DNA from: Roseitranquillus sediminis
Lineage (GTDB): Bacteria > Pseudomonadota > Alphaproteobacteria > Rhodobacterales > Rhodobacteraceae
NCBI RefSeq assembly: GCF_016918935.1
Contig: NZ_JAFFOB010000015.1
Coordinates: 372,001 to 436,000 of the forward strand
DNA length: 64,000 nucleotides
Direction of reading: 5' to 3'
The notes under the pieces were generated by a model, which was not told the origin of the DNA, ran no database searches, and saw only the letters and a program-made list of their open reading frames with translations. The position numbers and the translations under genes were made by a program. Position 1 is the stretch's first letter. The number at the start of each line of letters is the position of its first letter. Below are positions 17,598 through 26,549 of the stretch, in pieces.

Positions 17598-19409
17598 TCA
17601 CTCCATCGCCTCGAGCTGGTCGATGAAGCCCGAGATCATGCTGAGGCCCTTGTCCCAGAAGGCGGGATCGCTGGCGTCGAGGCCGAAGGGCGCAAGCAGC
17701 TCGCGGTGGTACTTGGAGCCGCCGGCCTTCAGCATGTCGAAGTACTTGGCCTGGAAGCCCTCGTCTCCTTCCTCGTAGGCGGCGTACAGCGCGTTCACGA
17801 GGCCGTCGCCGAACGCGTAGGCGTAGACGTAGAACGGCGAATGGACGAAGTGCGGGATGTAAGCCCAGAAGCTCTCGTAGCCCGGCATGAACTCGAACGC
17901 GGGGCCGAGGCTTTCGCCCTGGACGCTCATCCATAGCGCGCCGATCGCGTCGGGCGTCAGCTCGCCGCCGCGCCGCGCCTCGTGCAACTTGCACTCGAAG
18001 TCATAGAAGGCGATCTGCCGCACGACGGTGTTGATCATGTCCTCGACCTTGCCGGCCAGCAGGACCTTGCGCTCGGCATCGTCGGCGGCGTTGGCGAGCA
18101 GGCGGCGGAAGGTCAGCATCTCCCCGAAGACGCTCGCGGTCTCGGCCAGCGTCAGCGGGGTCGATGCCAAGAGCTCGCCCTGCGGCGCGGCGAGACGCTG
18201 GTGCACGCCGTGGCCGAGCTCGTGCGCCAGCGTCATCACGTCGCGCGGTTTGCCGAGGTAGTTCAGCATGATGTAGGGATGCACGTCGGTGACGGTCGGG
18301 TGCGCGAAGGCGCCCGGCGACTTGCCCGGCTTGACCCCGGCGTCGATCCAGCCGCGTTCGAAGAAGGGCTCCGCCAGCTCCGCCATCCTGGGGTCGAAGC
18401 GGGCGTAGGCACCCATGACCGTCTCGCGCGCTTCGTCCCATCCGATCGTGCGGGTCTTCGCCATGGGCAGCGGCGCGTTGCGGTCCCAGACCTGGAGCTT
18501 GTCGAGGCCAAGCCACTTGCGCTTCAGCTCATAGTAGCGGTGGCTGATCTTGGGGTACGCATCAACTACGGCATCGCGTAGCGCCTCGACGACCTCGGGC
18601 TCGACGTCGTTCGACAGGTGCCGGCCCATCTGCGGCGTCGGCAGCTTGCGCCAGCGGTCCGTTACGTCCTTGTCCTTGATGAGCGAGTTGTGGATGCGCG
18701 CGAAGGTCTTGACGTTGTTCGACAGGACGCCGGCGATGGCGCGGGCGGCGCCCTCGCGCTTGCGGCGGTCCTGCTCGGTCAGCAGGTTCAGCGTGGCCTC
18801 GATCCCCATTACCTCGCCGTCGACCTCGAACTCGAGCGCGGCGATGGTCTCGTCGAAGAGCTTGTTCCAGGCGGAGGCGCCGACGACCGACTGGTCGTGC
18901 AGGAAGCGCTCGAGCTCGTCGCTGAGCTGGTAGGGCTTCATCGCGCGCAGCCGGTCGAAGGCGGGCTTGTAGCGGGCGAGGGCGTCGCTGGCGGCGAACC
19001 AGCCCTCCAGCGTCGCGTCGTCGATCCGGTTGATCTCGAGCGAGAAGAAGACGAGCGGTGCGGTATAGTCGGTGATCCGGTCCTGACAGTCGGTCAAGAA
19101 CTTTGCGCGGCCGGAGTCCGTGCTGTTCTGGTAGTGCCGGAGGCCGGCGAACGACATGATGCGGCCAGCGATGTTCTCGATCTTCTCGTACGCATGGACG
19201 CAGGCCAGCAGGCCGTCGGCATCGAGATCGGAGAGCTTCTCCTGGTATGTGGCGGCGAAGTCGGCGCAGGCTGCTTCGAGCCAGTCGAGGTCGCGCGCGA
19301 TCTCCGGCGCCTCCTCCGACTGGTAGAGGTCCGTCAGGTCCCACTCGGGCAGTTTCCCGAGGTCGCGGCCTGCGGCCTGCACTTCGGCATCGAATACGGG
19401 TCGGTTCAT
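17598..19409 (-). CDS. pepF: Oligoendopeptidase F, M3 family
   Basis: A 603-residue cytoplasmic zinc metallopeptidase that cuts short peptides. The zinc motif HELGH is at residues 396-400, with the downstream glutamate in the segment TLAETASVFGEMLTFRR, and the M3-type C-terminal segment PFYVYAYAFGDGLVNALYAAY. Length and the N-terminal PEWDLTDLYQ match the PepF/pz-peptidase clade. It starts at 19409 with AGGAGACGCCCG before the ATG. The stand-alone gene gives no clue to a special substrate. Confidence 0.95.
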   Translation of the reverse strand: MNRPVFDAEVQAAGRDLGKLPEWDLTDLYQSEEAPEIARDLDWLEAACADFAATYQEKLSDLDADGLLACVHAYEKIENIAGRIMSFAGLRHYQNSTDSGRAKFLTDCQDRITDYTAPLVFFSLEINRIDDATLEGWFAASDALARYKPAFDRLRAMKPYQLSDELERFLHDQSVVGASAWNKLFDETIAALEFEVDGEVMGIEATLNLLTEQDRRKREGAARAIAGVLSNNVKTFARIHNSLIKDKDVTDRWRKLPTPQMGRHLSNDVEPEVVEALRDAVVDAYPKISHRYYELKRKWLGLDKLQVWDRNAPLPMAKTRTIGWDEARETVMGAYARFDPRMAELAEPFFERGWIDAGVKPGKSPGAFAHPTVTDVHPYIMLNYLGKPRDVMTLAHELGHGVHQRLAAPQGELLASTPLTLAETASVFGEMLTFRRLLANAADDAERKVLLAGKVEDMINTVVRQIAFYDFECKLHEARRGGELTPDAIGALWMSVQGESLGPAFEFMPGYESFWAYIPHFVHSPFYVYAYAFGDGLVNALYAAYEEGDEGFQAKYFDMLKAGGSKYHRELLAPFGLDASDPAFWDKGLSMISGFIDQLEAME

Positions 19410-19475
19410 CGGGCGTCTCCTGATCGGGGGTCCCGCAGGAGATAGGGCGCTCCGGCCCTGCGTCGCAACCCGAAG

Positions 19476-20390
19476 TCAGAACCCGTAGAGCGTGGCGGGG
19501 TTGTCGACGAGGATGCGCTGACGCGTCTGCGTGTCTTCGACCACGCGCGTGAAGGCGTCGAAGAGTACGCCGGCGTCCGGCATCTCGGCCTCGCCCAGCA
19601 GGAGGTGCGGCCAGTCGGAGCCCCAGACGCAGCGCCCCGGATTCGCCTCGACCAGCCGTCGCACGAGGTCGTCGGACTCGAGATGGGGGCGCGGAGTGAA
19701 CCTGTAGAGGCCCGACAGCTTGACCCAGACCTGTCCGCCTTGGACCAGCCGGCAAAGCGCGTCGATGCCTTCGCCGCTCATTTCCGCCGAGGAGGGCCAG
19801 CCGCAATGGTCGATGACCACGGGAACCGGCAGTGCCGCAATCCGGTCGGCCAGTGCCGGCAGGTCACGGTCTGCGTGGATCAGCATCTCGATGTGCATGC
19901 CGCGGTCTGCGAGGCGCGGAGCCAGCGCCTCCGCCCCCTCCCAGTTGAGCGGACCGCCATGGACGCGGTTCACTCGCACCGCCTTCATCCGGTGGTGCGA
20001 CAGGTGGTCGAGCGTCCCGTCCTGCACCTCGTCCGTCACCAGCGCCACCCCGCGGAACTGTTCGCCCAGCCGCCGCACCGCCTCGATGGTCACGTGATTG
20101 TCGGCACCATAGATCACCGACTGAACCACCACGCCGCGGGTGCAGCCAATAGCATCGAGGTGGACCCGGAGCAGCCCCATCCAGCCCTCGAATCCGTGCC
20201 CGGCCACCGGGTCGTCCGCACGGCGATCGACCATCGGGAGTTCGGCCGGTCCTGCCACCATGTGCAGGTGACAGTCGCAGGCGCCGACAGGCGCGCGCAC
20301 GGTCGGCTCCTTCGGCCGGTCGCGCGGGAAGGTCGAGGCCGTGGATTCGGCCTCGGGAATTTCGACGGGCGGAGAGTTGCTGTCGGGCAT
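19476..20390 (-). CDS. Amidohydrolase family 2 protein (PDC hydrolase/lactonase-like)
   Basis: A 304-residue TIM-barrel metal-dependent hydrolase. Metal-site motifs are DCHLHM at the end of the first strand, VIDHCGWP around the middle, and WGSDWPH with the catalytic aspartate, ending NPATLYGF. This pattern is that of the 2-pyrone-4,6-dicarboxylate lactonase (LigI)/sugar lactonase branch. Substrate not determinable. The start at 20390 is preferred for its GAGGA site; an in-frame ATG at 20429 would add 13 residues. The N-terminal 40 residues before DCHLHM are proline- and acid-rich. It lies 137 nt after the DNA ligase gene on the same strand. Confidence 0.85.
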   Translation of the reverse strand: MPDSNSPPVEIPEAESTASTFPRDRPKEPTVRAPVGACDCHLHMVAGPAELPMVDRRADDPVAGHGFEGWMGLLRVHLDAIGCTRGVVVQSVIYGADNHVTIEAVRRLGEQFRGVALVTDEVQDGTLDHLSHHRMKAVRVNRVHGGPLNWEGAEALAPRLADRGMHIEMLIHADRDLPALADRIAALPVPVVIDHCGWPSSAEMSGEGIDALCRLVQGGQVWVKLSGLYRFTPRPHLESDDLVRRLVEANPGRCVWGSDWPHLLLGEAEMPDAGVLFDAFTRVVEDTQTRQRILVDNPATLYGF

Positions 20391-20527
20391 CGTGTCCTCG
20401 GTTCTTCCGAACCAAAGCCCGAGCCTCATGCAGGGTTCCGAAGGCCGAGATCAGCGTCGCGACCCGGTGGCATCACGCGTCCCGCGCAGCACGTGGAAGC
20501 GGCTCAGCCTCGGACCAGCACGTTCAC

Positions 20528-22120
20528 TCACCCGTAGGCAGCGAGCATCGCTCTGAGGTCTTCGAGCGTGTTGGCCTCGCCGGGCGGCTTGTCGTGCCGC
20601 CAGCGGGCCATCCGCGGAAATCGCAGCGCCACGCCGGACTTGTGGCGCGTGCTCTCCTGAATGCCCTCGAAGGCGATCTCGAACACATGTTCGGGCTTCA
20701 CCGCCCGCACCGGGCCGTAGCGCTCCAGCGTGTTGCGCCTGACCCAGGAGGTGATGCGGCGGAACTCCTCGTCCGTCAGCCCGGAATAGGCCTTGGTGAA
20801 GGGGACCAGATCGCCCCCGCTCCAGACCGCAAAGGTGAAGTCCGTGAAGAGGTTGGCGCGCCGTCCGGCGCCCTGCTGGGCGTAGACCATCACCGCGTCG
20901 ACGGTCAGCGGGTCGACCTTCCACTTCCACCAGTCGCCCTTGCGCCGTCCGTCGCGGTAGGGCGAGTCGAGCCGCTTGAGCATCACGCCTTCGGCGCAGA
21001 GCTCGCGCGATCGCTCCCGTTCCGCGGCGAGACGATCCCAACCGTCGAAGTCGACGAGGGGCGAGAGGCGGATCGGCGCCTCGGCCGGCAGCGGGCGCAC
21101 GAGGCTTTCGAGAGTCGCGCGACGTTCTGCGTATGGCGCGGCGCGGATGTCCTCGCCCTCCCATTCGAGCAGGTCGTAGGCCATCAGGATCACCGGCGCC
21201 TCGGCCAGCAGCTTCTTAGGCACCGTCTTGCGCCCGATGCGTTTCTGCAGGGCGTTGAAGGTCAGCGGCGCGTCATCGCGGAAAGCGAGGACTTCCCCAT
21301 CCATCACCGTGCCTTGCGGCACGAAGTCGATCAAGCGCGCGAGCTCGGGGAAGCGGTCGGTCATCAGATCTTCGCCGCGCGACCAGAGGTGGTGCTCGGC
21401 TCCGCGGAGGATGAGCTGGCCGCGGATCCCGTCCCACTTGCGCTCGGCGGCCCAGAGAGCAGGGTCGCCCAAGGCCTCCGGCCCCTCGTCGAGCTGGTAG
21501 GCGAGGTAGAAGGGATAGGGCTTGGAGAGGTCGGCGGATGGGTCGGGCGTGAGGATCAGGCCCTCGTAGCTGGTGCTCTCGGGCGTCCAGTCGCCCATCA
21601 GCCGGTGCGCGAGGTCGGGCTCCGGGACCCCGGTCGCGCGGGAAAGAGCCCGCGTCATCAGCTTCTGGCTGACGCCCATTCGGAAGCCGCCGGTGATGAG
21701 CTTGTTGAAAAGGAAACGCTCGGTCCGGTCGAGCCGGTCCCACGCGGCGAGCACCCGCGCCTTTCGCGCCGTCTCGTCGAGCGCGGCGAGCGCGCGGACC
21801 TCGCCGATCCAGTGCGTGAGGGGCAGATCGGAATCCTGCGAAGGATCGGGGAGGATGAGCGCGATCGTCTCCGCCAGGTCGCCGACGATCGGATAGGCTT
21901 CCTCGAAGAGCCAGAGTGGCACGTTGGCCCGCTCCGCCGCCCACTCGCGCAGCCTCGTCGTCGTCACCGTCCGCTTCGGCCGGCGGTGGGAGAGGAGCGC
22001 GATGGTCCAGAGCCGGTCGCTCTCGGGCGCCTCGGCGAAGTATGTCGCCAGCGCCTCGACCTTGGCGTTGGTGCGGGTCGTCTGGTCGAGGCGCGAGAAG
22101 AGGTCGGCGAAGCGCTTCAT
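20528..22120 (-). CDS. ATP-dependent DNA ligase (LigC-type, exonuclease-associated)
   Basis: A 530-residue ATP-dependent ligase. The nucleotidyl-transfer motif KWDG has its catalytic lysine at residue 228 (ERKWDGIRGQ). Later motifs include the DGEVLAF strand and EGVMLKRLDSPY, followed by WWKWKVDP (motif V region) and the OB-fold domain. The first 200 residues form the helical N-terminal domain typical of bacterial LigB/LigC-like ligases. Encoded just after an MBL-fold exonuclease, it belongs to the ligase-exonuclease pairs thought to work in DNA repair. It is not the essential NAD-dependent LigA. No helicase or PdeM-like partner is seen in the window. Confidence 0.93.
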   Translation of the reverse strand: MKRFADLFSRLDQTTRTNAKVEALATYFAEAPESDRLWTIALLSHRRPKRTVTTTRLREWAAERANVPLWLFEEAYPIVGDLAETIALILPDPSQDSDLPLTHWIGEVRALAALDETARKARVLAAWDRLDRTERFLFNKLITGGFRMGVSQKLMTRALSRATGVPEPDLAHRLMGDWTPESTSYEGLILTPDPSADLSKPYPFYLAYQLDEGPEALGDPALWAAERKWDGIRGQLILRGAEHHLWSRGEDLMTDRFPELARLIDFVPQGTVMDGEVLAFRDDAPLTFNALQKRIGRKTVPKKLLAEAPVILMAYDLLEWEGEDIRAAPYAERRATLESLVRPLPAEAPIRLSPLVDFDGWDRLAAERERSRELCAEGVMLKRLDSPYRDGRRKGDWWKWKVDPLTVDAVMVYAQQGAGRRANLFTDFTFAVWSGGDLVPFTKAYSGLTDEEFRRITSWVRRNTLERYGPVRAVKPEHVFEIAFEGIQESTRHKSGVALRFPRMARWRHDKPPGEANTLEDLRAMLAAYG

Positions 22121-22130
22121 GCGGTCGCGC

Positions 22131-22238
22131 TCAGGGACGCGGACGTCCCGGCGTGCCGGGCGGGCGCGGTCGCGGGAACGGTGCCGGATCGGGCCGGGGC
22201 GGCTTTTCCGGCGGCGGGCGGTAGAGCTCGATCTGCAT
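22131..22238 (-). CDS. 35-residue proline-rich small reading frame
   Basis: A short reading frame begins with ATG at 22238 overlapping the exonuclease stop (TGATG) and ends at 22131, 10 nt before the ligase start. It reads MQIELYRPPPEKPPRP and continues proline- and arginine-rich to a 35-residue product. The precise fit between two functionally linked genes and the stop-start overlap argue for translation; the biased composition of GC-rich DNA argues for caution. No family known. Confidence 0.4.
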   Translation of the reverse strand: MQIELYRPPPEKPPRPDPAPFPRPRPPGTPGRPRP

Positions 22239-23257
22239 CACGCGGCTTCCTCCTCGGCCGGCGCGTCGAGCGACTCGCCCTCATACTCGGTCTCGACGAT
22301 AGCGGCATCGTAACCCTGCTCCGAGAGCCAGCGGCAGAAGATCTGCGTGTAGCCGTGCGTCACGAAGACCCTCTCGGCGCCGGTGGCGGCGATGGCGGCG
22401 TTGAGACCGTCCCAGTCGGCATGGTCGGAGAGGACGAAGCCGCGATCTGCTGCGCGCCTGCGGCGGATGCCGCGCAGTGCCATCCAGCCGGACGCGAAGC
22501 CGGTGGAGGCCGGGCCGAAGCGCCGCATCCAAGGGCTGCCGAGCGCCGAGGGCGGCGCGACGACCAGCGCGCCGGGATAGGCCTTGAGGTCCGTCTCGGG
22601 CGTCACCCGCACGGTCGGCGGTAGCGGCAGGCCCTGCGCGCGCGCCACCTCGTTCGTGGCCTCGACCGCGCCGTGCGTCAGGATTGGACCAGCCGAGGAG
22701 TTGAGCGCCGCGAGCACGCGCTGCGCCTTGCCAAGCGCATAGGCGCCAATGACGCTGAACCGTCCGTCGAGGGCGTTGGCGCGCCACCATGCGTGGAGGT
22801 CTGCCACGACCTCGGCCTGCGGGCGCCACTTGAAGACCGGCAGGCCGAAGGTGCATTCGGTGACAAAGGCGTGGCAGCGTACGGGCTCCCACGGTTCGCA
22901 AAAGCCATCATCGGCGGTCTTGTAGTCGCCCGAGACCACCCAGACCTCGCCTGCGCGTTCGACCCGCACCTGGGCTGAACCTGGGACGTGTCCTGCCGGG
23001 TGGAACGAGACCGTCACGTCCCCGATCCGCCGCTGCTCGGCATAGCGCGCCGTCTCCAGGCGGATGTCGCCCAGCCGGTGCCGCATCACCGGTGCGGCGT
23101 TCTCGGTCGCGAGATAGCTGGAGTGGCCGGGCCGCGCGTGGTCGGCGTGGCCGTGGGTGATCACCGCCCGCTCGACCGGCCGCCAGGGGTCGATGTAAAA
23201 GCCGCCCGCCGGACAGCAGATCCCTCGGTCGGTGAAGATGAGTAGCGGCTCGCTCAT
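22238..23257 (-). CDS. Ligase-associated DNA exonuclease, MBL fold
   Basis: A 339-residue metallo-beta-lactamase/beta-CASP-like nuclease. The metal motif HGHADHA lies near residue 37, followed by HPAGHVPGSAQV, SGDYKTADDGF and, near the C-terminus, VLSDHADWDGL and VFVTHGYTQIF. This is the family called ligase-associated DNA exonuclease, always encoded next to an ATP-dependent ligase, as here. The likely role is trimming DNA ends before sealing. The start at 23257 is set by the conserved MSEPLLIFTDRGICCP beginning. Confidence 0.9.
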   Translation of the reverse strand: MSEPLLIFTDRGICCPAGGFYIDPWRPVERAVITHGHADHARPGHSSYLATENAAPVMRHRLGDIRLETARYAEQRRIGDVTVSFHPAGHVPGSAQVRVERAGEVWVVSGDYKTADDGFCEPWEPVRCHAFVTECTFGLPVFKWRPQAEVVADLHAWWRANALDGRFSVIGAYALGKAQRVLAALNSSAGPILTHGAVEATNEVARAQGLPLPPTVRVTPETDLKAYPGALVVAPPSALGSPWMRRFGPASTGFASGWMALRGIRRRRAADRGFVLSDHADWDGLNAAIAATGAERVFVTHGYTQIFCRWLSEQGYDAAIVETEYEGESLDAPAEEEAA

Positions 23258-23351
23258 GATGATCTCAGCTAGGCTGGCGGCGCGGCGACGCCAGACCTTC
23301 GGAACATCGGGGCCGCCTCGCCTGTTGTCGTCTTGGCCGAAAGGAGCTGAT

Positions 23352-23588
23352 ATGTCAGACACCAAGAACGACGGGCGTCGGGGCGAGGATGTGACGGCGC
23401 CGCCGAATCAACCCGGTGCGGACACGCCCGCAACGAAGCGCAGCCCGGCGGAGGACGCGATACAGCGCCCCGGTGCCGCGGCGACTGGCCCCACCGAGCG
23501 CGTGCCGAAGGAAGGCCAGCGCTGGTCGATACCAATCATCGCGGCGGGAGCGGCGATCGTCGTTCTGCTTCTGATCGTCTTTCTCTGA
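23352..23588 (+). CDS. Small tail-anchored membrane protein
   Basis: A 78-residue protein with a hydrophilic, glycine/proline-rich, probably disordered N-terminal 55 residues and a single C-terminal membrane helix (SIPIIAAGAAIVVLLLIVFL) ending at the stop. AAGGAG lies before the ATG at 23352. The layout is the same as in the next gene, so the two are probably distant paralogues. No family recognised. The C-terminal helix with no tail after it suggests insertion of the tail-anchored type. Confidence 0.65.
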   Translation: MSDTKNDGRRGEDVTAPPNQPGADTPATKRSPAEDAIQRPGAAATGPTERVPKEGQRWSIPIIAAGAAIVVLLLIVFL

Positions 23589-23633
23589 TCCGCACCGGCG
23601 GTAGTATCCTGCAACTAGCAAAGGAACAGCGTC

Positions 23634-24059
23634 ATGAGCGACAAGGACCGCGAGAGCGACCGACCGGAACGCGAGGTCGGCCAAGTGCCGCCGGGAGGCG
23701 ACGCGTCGACCACTGACCGACTACGCCGGGACATCGACCGGGGCGAGAGCGGCGACAAGATCGGCCATTCTGATCCGGCCTCCGCGCCGCTGGGCACGGA
23801 CGCCGAAGCGGGCGGCGACTCGCCTACGCGCGAAGAGGTGCGCCAGGCGCATGAGGCGGAGGTGGAGCATCGTGCGAACGCGCCGACCGCCGCTGGCGCC
23901 CGACCGATTGCTGGCGACGACGTGACGCGTCCGCGCGATACGCACCCGCAGGCGAGCTCCGGCACCACGCCGACCCACGACACCGGGACGAAGCGCAACT
24001 GGACGATGTGGATCGTCGCGGCTGTCGTTGTCCTCTTGCTGCTCTGGATCATTTTCTGA
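23634..24059 (+). CDS. Larger tail-anchored membrane protein, paralogue of the preceding gene
   Basis: A 141-residue protein with a long, acidic/basic, low-complexity cytoplasmic part (MSDKDRESDRPEREVGQVPP at the start) and one C-terminal helix (MWIVAAVVVLLLLWIIF) ending the protein. AAAGGAAC precedes the start. It follows the shorter relative by 45 nt; both begin MSD and end in a helix, suggesting duplication and divergence. Function unknown. Confidence 0.7.
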   Translation: MSDKDRESDRPEREVGQVPPGGDASTTDRLRRDIDRGESGDKIGHSDPASAPLGTDAEAGGDSPTREEVRQAHEAEVEHRANAPTAAGARPIAGDDVTRPRDTHPQASSGTTPTHDTGTKRNWTMWIVAAVVVLLLLWIIF

Positions 24060-24165
24060 GCAGATTGGCGCATCCTGTGGCGGGATGGGGTCCTCTGGGG
24101 CAATCTCCTTCACCCTCTTACGACCCCCCTTCCATCTCGCGGCGAACGACGGCTAACATCGGGTA

Positions 24166-25596
24166 ATGGACGAGGGGTCGGCACAGCCGCGCTATTTCAA
24201 CGAGATGTTCGAGGGCGACGGGGTGCGCGCGCCATACGCCGCCCTCGACGGTTGGAGCCGGGAGATGCCGCCCGAGCTCCGCGGGATGAAGCAGTCCGAG
24301 GCGGAGGCGCTGTTCCGCCGCATCGGCATCACCTTCGCGGTTTACGGCGAGGGCGGCGACCCCGACCGGCTGATCCCCTTCGATATGTTCCCGCGGGTAT
24401 TCGCCGCCGACGAGTGGCTCCGGCTAGAGCGCGGGATCAAGCAGCGGGCGCGGGCGCTCAACGCCTTTCTCGTCGACGTCTACAAGAGGGGCGAGATCGT
24501 GCGCGCCGGGCGCATTCCCGCCAAACTCGTCTATTGCAATGAGGCGTTCGAGGCGGCGGTCGTGGGCTTCCGACCGCCGCGCGGTGTCTACAGCCATGTC
24601 GTGGGCATCGACCTCGTCCGCACCGGCCCCGACGAGTTCTTCGTGCTCGAGGACAACTGCAGAACGCCCTCGGGCGTCAGCTACATGCTCGAGAATCGCG
24701 AGATCATGATGCGGATGTTCCCGCAGCTCTTTCGCGAGAACCGGATCGCGCCCGTCGAGAACTATCCGACGTTGCTCCGGCGCACGCTCGCCTCGGTCGC
24801 GCCGATCAAGTGCGACGCAGAGCCGACGGTGGTGATCCTGACGCCGGGCCATTTCAACAGTGCCTATTACGAGCACTCGTTCCTGGCCGACATGATGGGA
24901 GTCGAGCTGGTCGAGGGAACCGACCTCTTCGTCGAGGGCGATTTCGTCTGGATGCGGACGACGCAGGGCCCGAAGAAGGTCGACGTGATCTACCGCCGGC
25001 TGGACGACGCCTTCATTGACCCGCTCTGCTTCCGGCCGGACTCGATGCTCGGCGTGCCGGGGCTGATGAACGTATACCGCTCGGGTGGCGTCACGATCTG
25101 CTCGGCTCCCGGCGCGGGCGTTGCCGACGACAAGGCGATCTACACCTTCGTACCCGAGATGATCCGCTTCTACCTGGGCGAGGAGCCGATCCTGCGCAAC
25201 GTGCCGACTTGGCAGTGCGCCAAGGCCGACGACCGCCAGTACGTGCTGGAGCACCTGCCGGAACTGGTGGTCAAGGAGGTGCATGGCTCGGGCGGCTACG
25301 GGATGCTGGTCGGGCCGAAGGCCGACAAGGCGACGATCGAGAGCTTTGCCCACCTGATCCGTGAGCGGCCCGAGAACTACATCGCACAGCCGACGCTGGC
25401 GCTATCGACCTGTCCGACCTTCGTGGACGAGGGCATCGCGCCGCGTCACGTCGACCTGCGCCCATACTGCCTCGTTGGCGAGACGGTCGAGCTGGTGCCG
25501 GGCGGCCTGACGCGGGTGGCGCTGAAGGAGGGCTCGCTCGTGGTCAACTCGAGTCAGGGCGGGGGCGTCAAGGACACCTGGGTCATGGCAGACTGA
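24166..25596 (+). CDS. Circularly permuted ATP-grasp type 2 protein
   Basis: A 476-residue protein of the circularly permuted ATP-grasp type 2 family. It includes FFVLEDNCRTPSGVSYMLENR near the middle of the N-terminal half and the ATP-binding VVKEVHGSGGYGMLVGP near residue 370, followed by the HVDLRPYCL segment. Such proteins are co-encoded with alpha-E and transglutaminase proteins and are predicted to make amide or peptide bonds, but no product is established. The stop codon overlaps the next gene by one base. It starts at 24166 with only a weak ribosome-binding site. Confidence 0.9.
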   Translation: MDEGSAQPRYFNEMFEGDGVRAPYAALDGWSREMPPELRGMKQSEAEALFRRIGITFAVYGEGGDPDRLIPFDMFPRVFAADEWLRLERGIKQRARALNAFLVDVYKRGEIVRAGRIPAKLVYCNEAFEAAVVGFRPPRGVYSHVVGIDLVRTGPDEFFVLEDNCRTPSGVSYMLENREIMMRMFPQLFRENRIAPVENYPTLLRRTLASVAPIKCDAEPTVVILTPGHFNSAYYEHSFLADMMGVELVEGTDLFVEGDFVWMRTTQGPKKVDVIYRRLDDAFIDPLCFRPDSMLGVPGLMNVYRSGGVTICSAPGAGVADDKAIYTFVPEMIRFYLGEEPILRNVPTWQCAKADDRQYVLEHLPELVVKEVHGSGGYGMLVGPKADKATIESFAHLIRERPENYIAQPTLALSTCPTFVDEGIAPRHVDLRPYCLVGETVELVPGGLTRVALKEGSLVVNSSQGGGVKDTWVMAD

Positions 25597-26549
25597 TGCT
25601 GAGCCGCACCGCCGAGAACCTCTACTGGATGACCCGCTACCTCGAGCGGGCCGAGACGATCGCGCGGCTCCTGTCGGTGGGCGAGCGGACGTCGCTTACG
25701 CCCAACATCGGCGGAGGTTATCGCAACGAGTGGCACTCGGTTCTGCTCTCGGCAGGCACGGCGCCGGACTACACGGCAAAGTACGGCCAGGTGCGCGAGC
25801 GGGACGTGGTCACGCACCTCTTCTTCGACGAGGACAACCCATCGTCGGTCGCCTCCTGCATCACCCGCGCGCGGGAGAACGGGCGGATCGTCCGCACCGC
25901 GCTCACAACGCAGATGTGGGACGCGCTGAATGCCGCGTTCGGCGAGCTGCGCGAGCTCAGGCGGACGGAGCGCTCGAAGCTGCCGCTGGGCGACCTCGTC
26001 GAGTGGACGATGCGCACGACCGCGATGATGCGCGGCACCATGAGTCTGACGCACCTCCGGAACGACGGCTACGATTTCCTGAACCTCGGCTACTACGTGG
26101 AGCGGACGGACGCGACGGCGCGCTTGCTCGACGTCAAGTACTACGTCCTCCTGCCGCAGGTCGACCTGGTGGGCTCGGGTCTCGACAACTACCAGTGGCG
26201 CACGCTGCTGCGCTCGATGTCGGCGCACCGCGCCTTTGCCTGGGCCTACGGCGGCGAGGTCACGCCGGCCAAGATCGCCGACTTCCTGATCCTGAACCGC
26301 CAGTCGCCGCGCTCGCTGCTGGCATCGGTCGAGGGCAGTGCGCAGCATCTGGAGCGTCTGGCGCGCGGCTATGGCCGCACCACCGGCGCGCAGGGCAAGG
26401 CGCGCGAGATGGCGGCCGAGCTGGTCGAGGCGCGCATAGAGGACATCCAGGACGAGGGGCTGCACGAGTTCCTGAGCCGCTTCATCCTGGAGAACGGGCA
26501 GCTCGCCCAGCTGATCCACGAGGGCTACCTGAACGGAGACATCAGATGA
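25596..26549 (+). CDS. Alpha-E domain protein (DUF403)
   Basis: A 317-residue all-helical alpha-E protein starting MLSRTAENLYWMTRYLERAE, which is the family's hallmark. The middle has the conserved NLGYYVERTDATARLLDVKYY, and the last third NRQSPRSLLASVE. The family has no proven biochemical role but always accompanies the ATP-grasp type 2 and transglutaminase genes. It overlaps its downstream neighbour by ATGA. Confidence 0.92.
   Translation: MLSRTAENLYWMTRYLERAETIARLLSVGERTSLTPNIGGGYRNEWHSVLLSAGTAPDYTAKYGQVRERDVVTHLFFDEDNPSSVASCITRARENGRIVRTALTTQMWDALNAAFGELRELRRTERSKLPLGDLVEWTMRTTAMMRGTMSLTHLRNDGYDFLNLGYYVERTDATARLLDVKYYVLLPQVDLVGSGLDNYQWRTLLRSMSAHRAFAWAYGGEVTPAKIADFLILNRQSPRSLLASVEGSAQHLERLARGYGRTTGAQGKAREMAAELVEARIEDIQDEGLHEFLSRFILENGQLAQLIHEGYLNGDIR

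Noticed and set aside
20528-22120. ATP-dependent ligase as a phage remnant
   Set aside because: Its association with the MBL exonuclease and the lack of any phage gene nearby fit the chromosomal repair pair.
22117-22308. A 63-codon minus-strand frame between exonuclease and ligase
   Set aside because: It overlaps the exonuclease end in another frame and runs past the ligase start. The 35-residue frame at 22131-22238 fits the gene borders far better.
20594-22624. A 676-codon plus-strand open frame opposite the DNA ligase
   Set aside because: It is the antisense shadow of the ligase and exonuclease, which have clear catalytic motifs on the minus strand.
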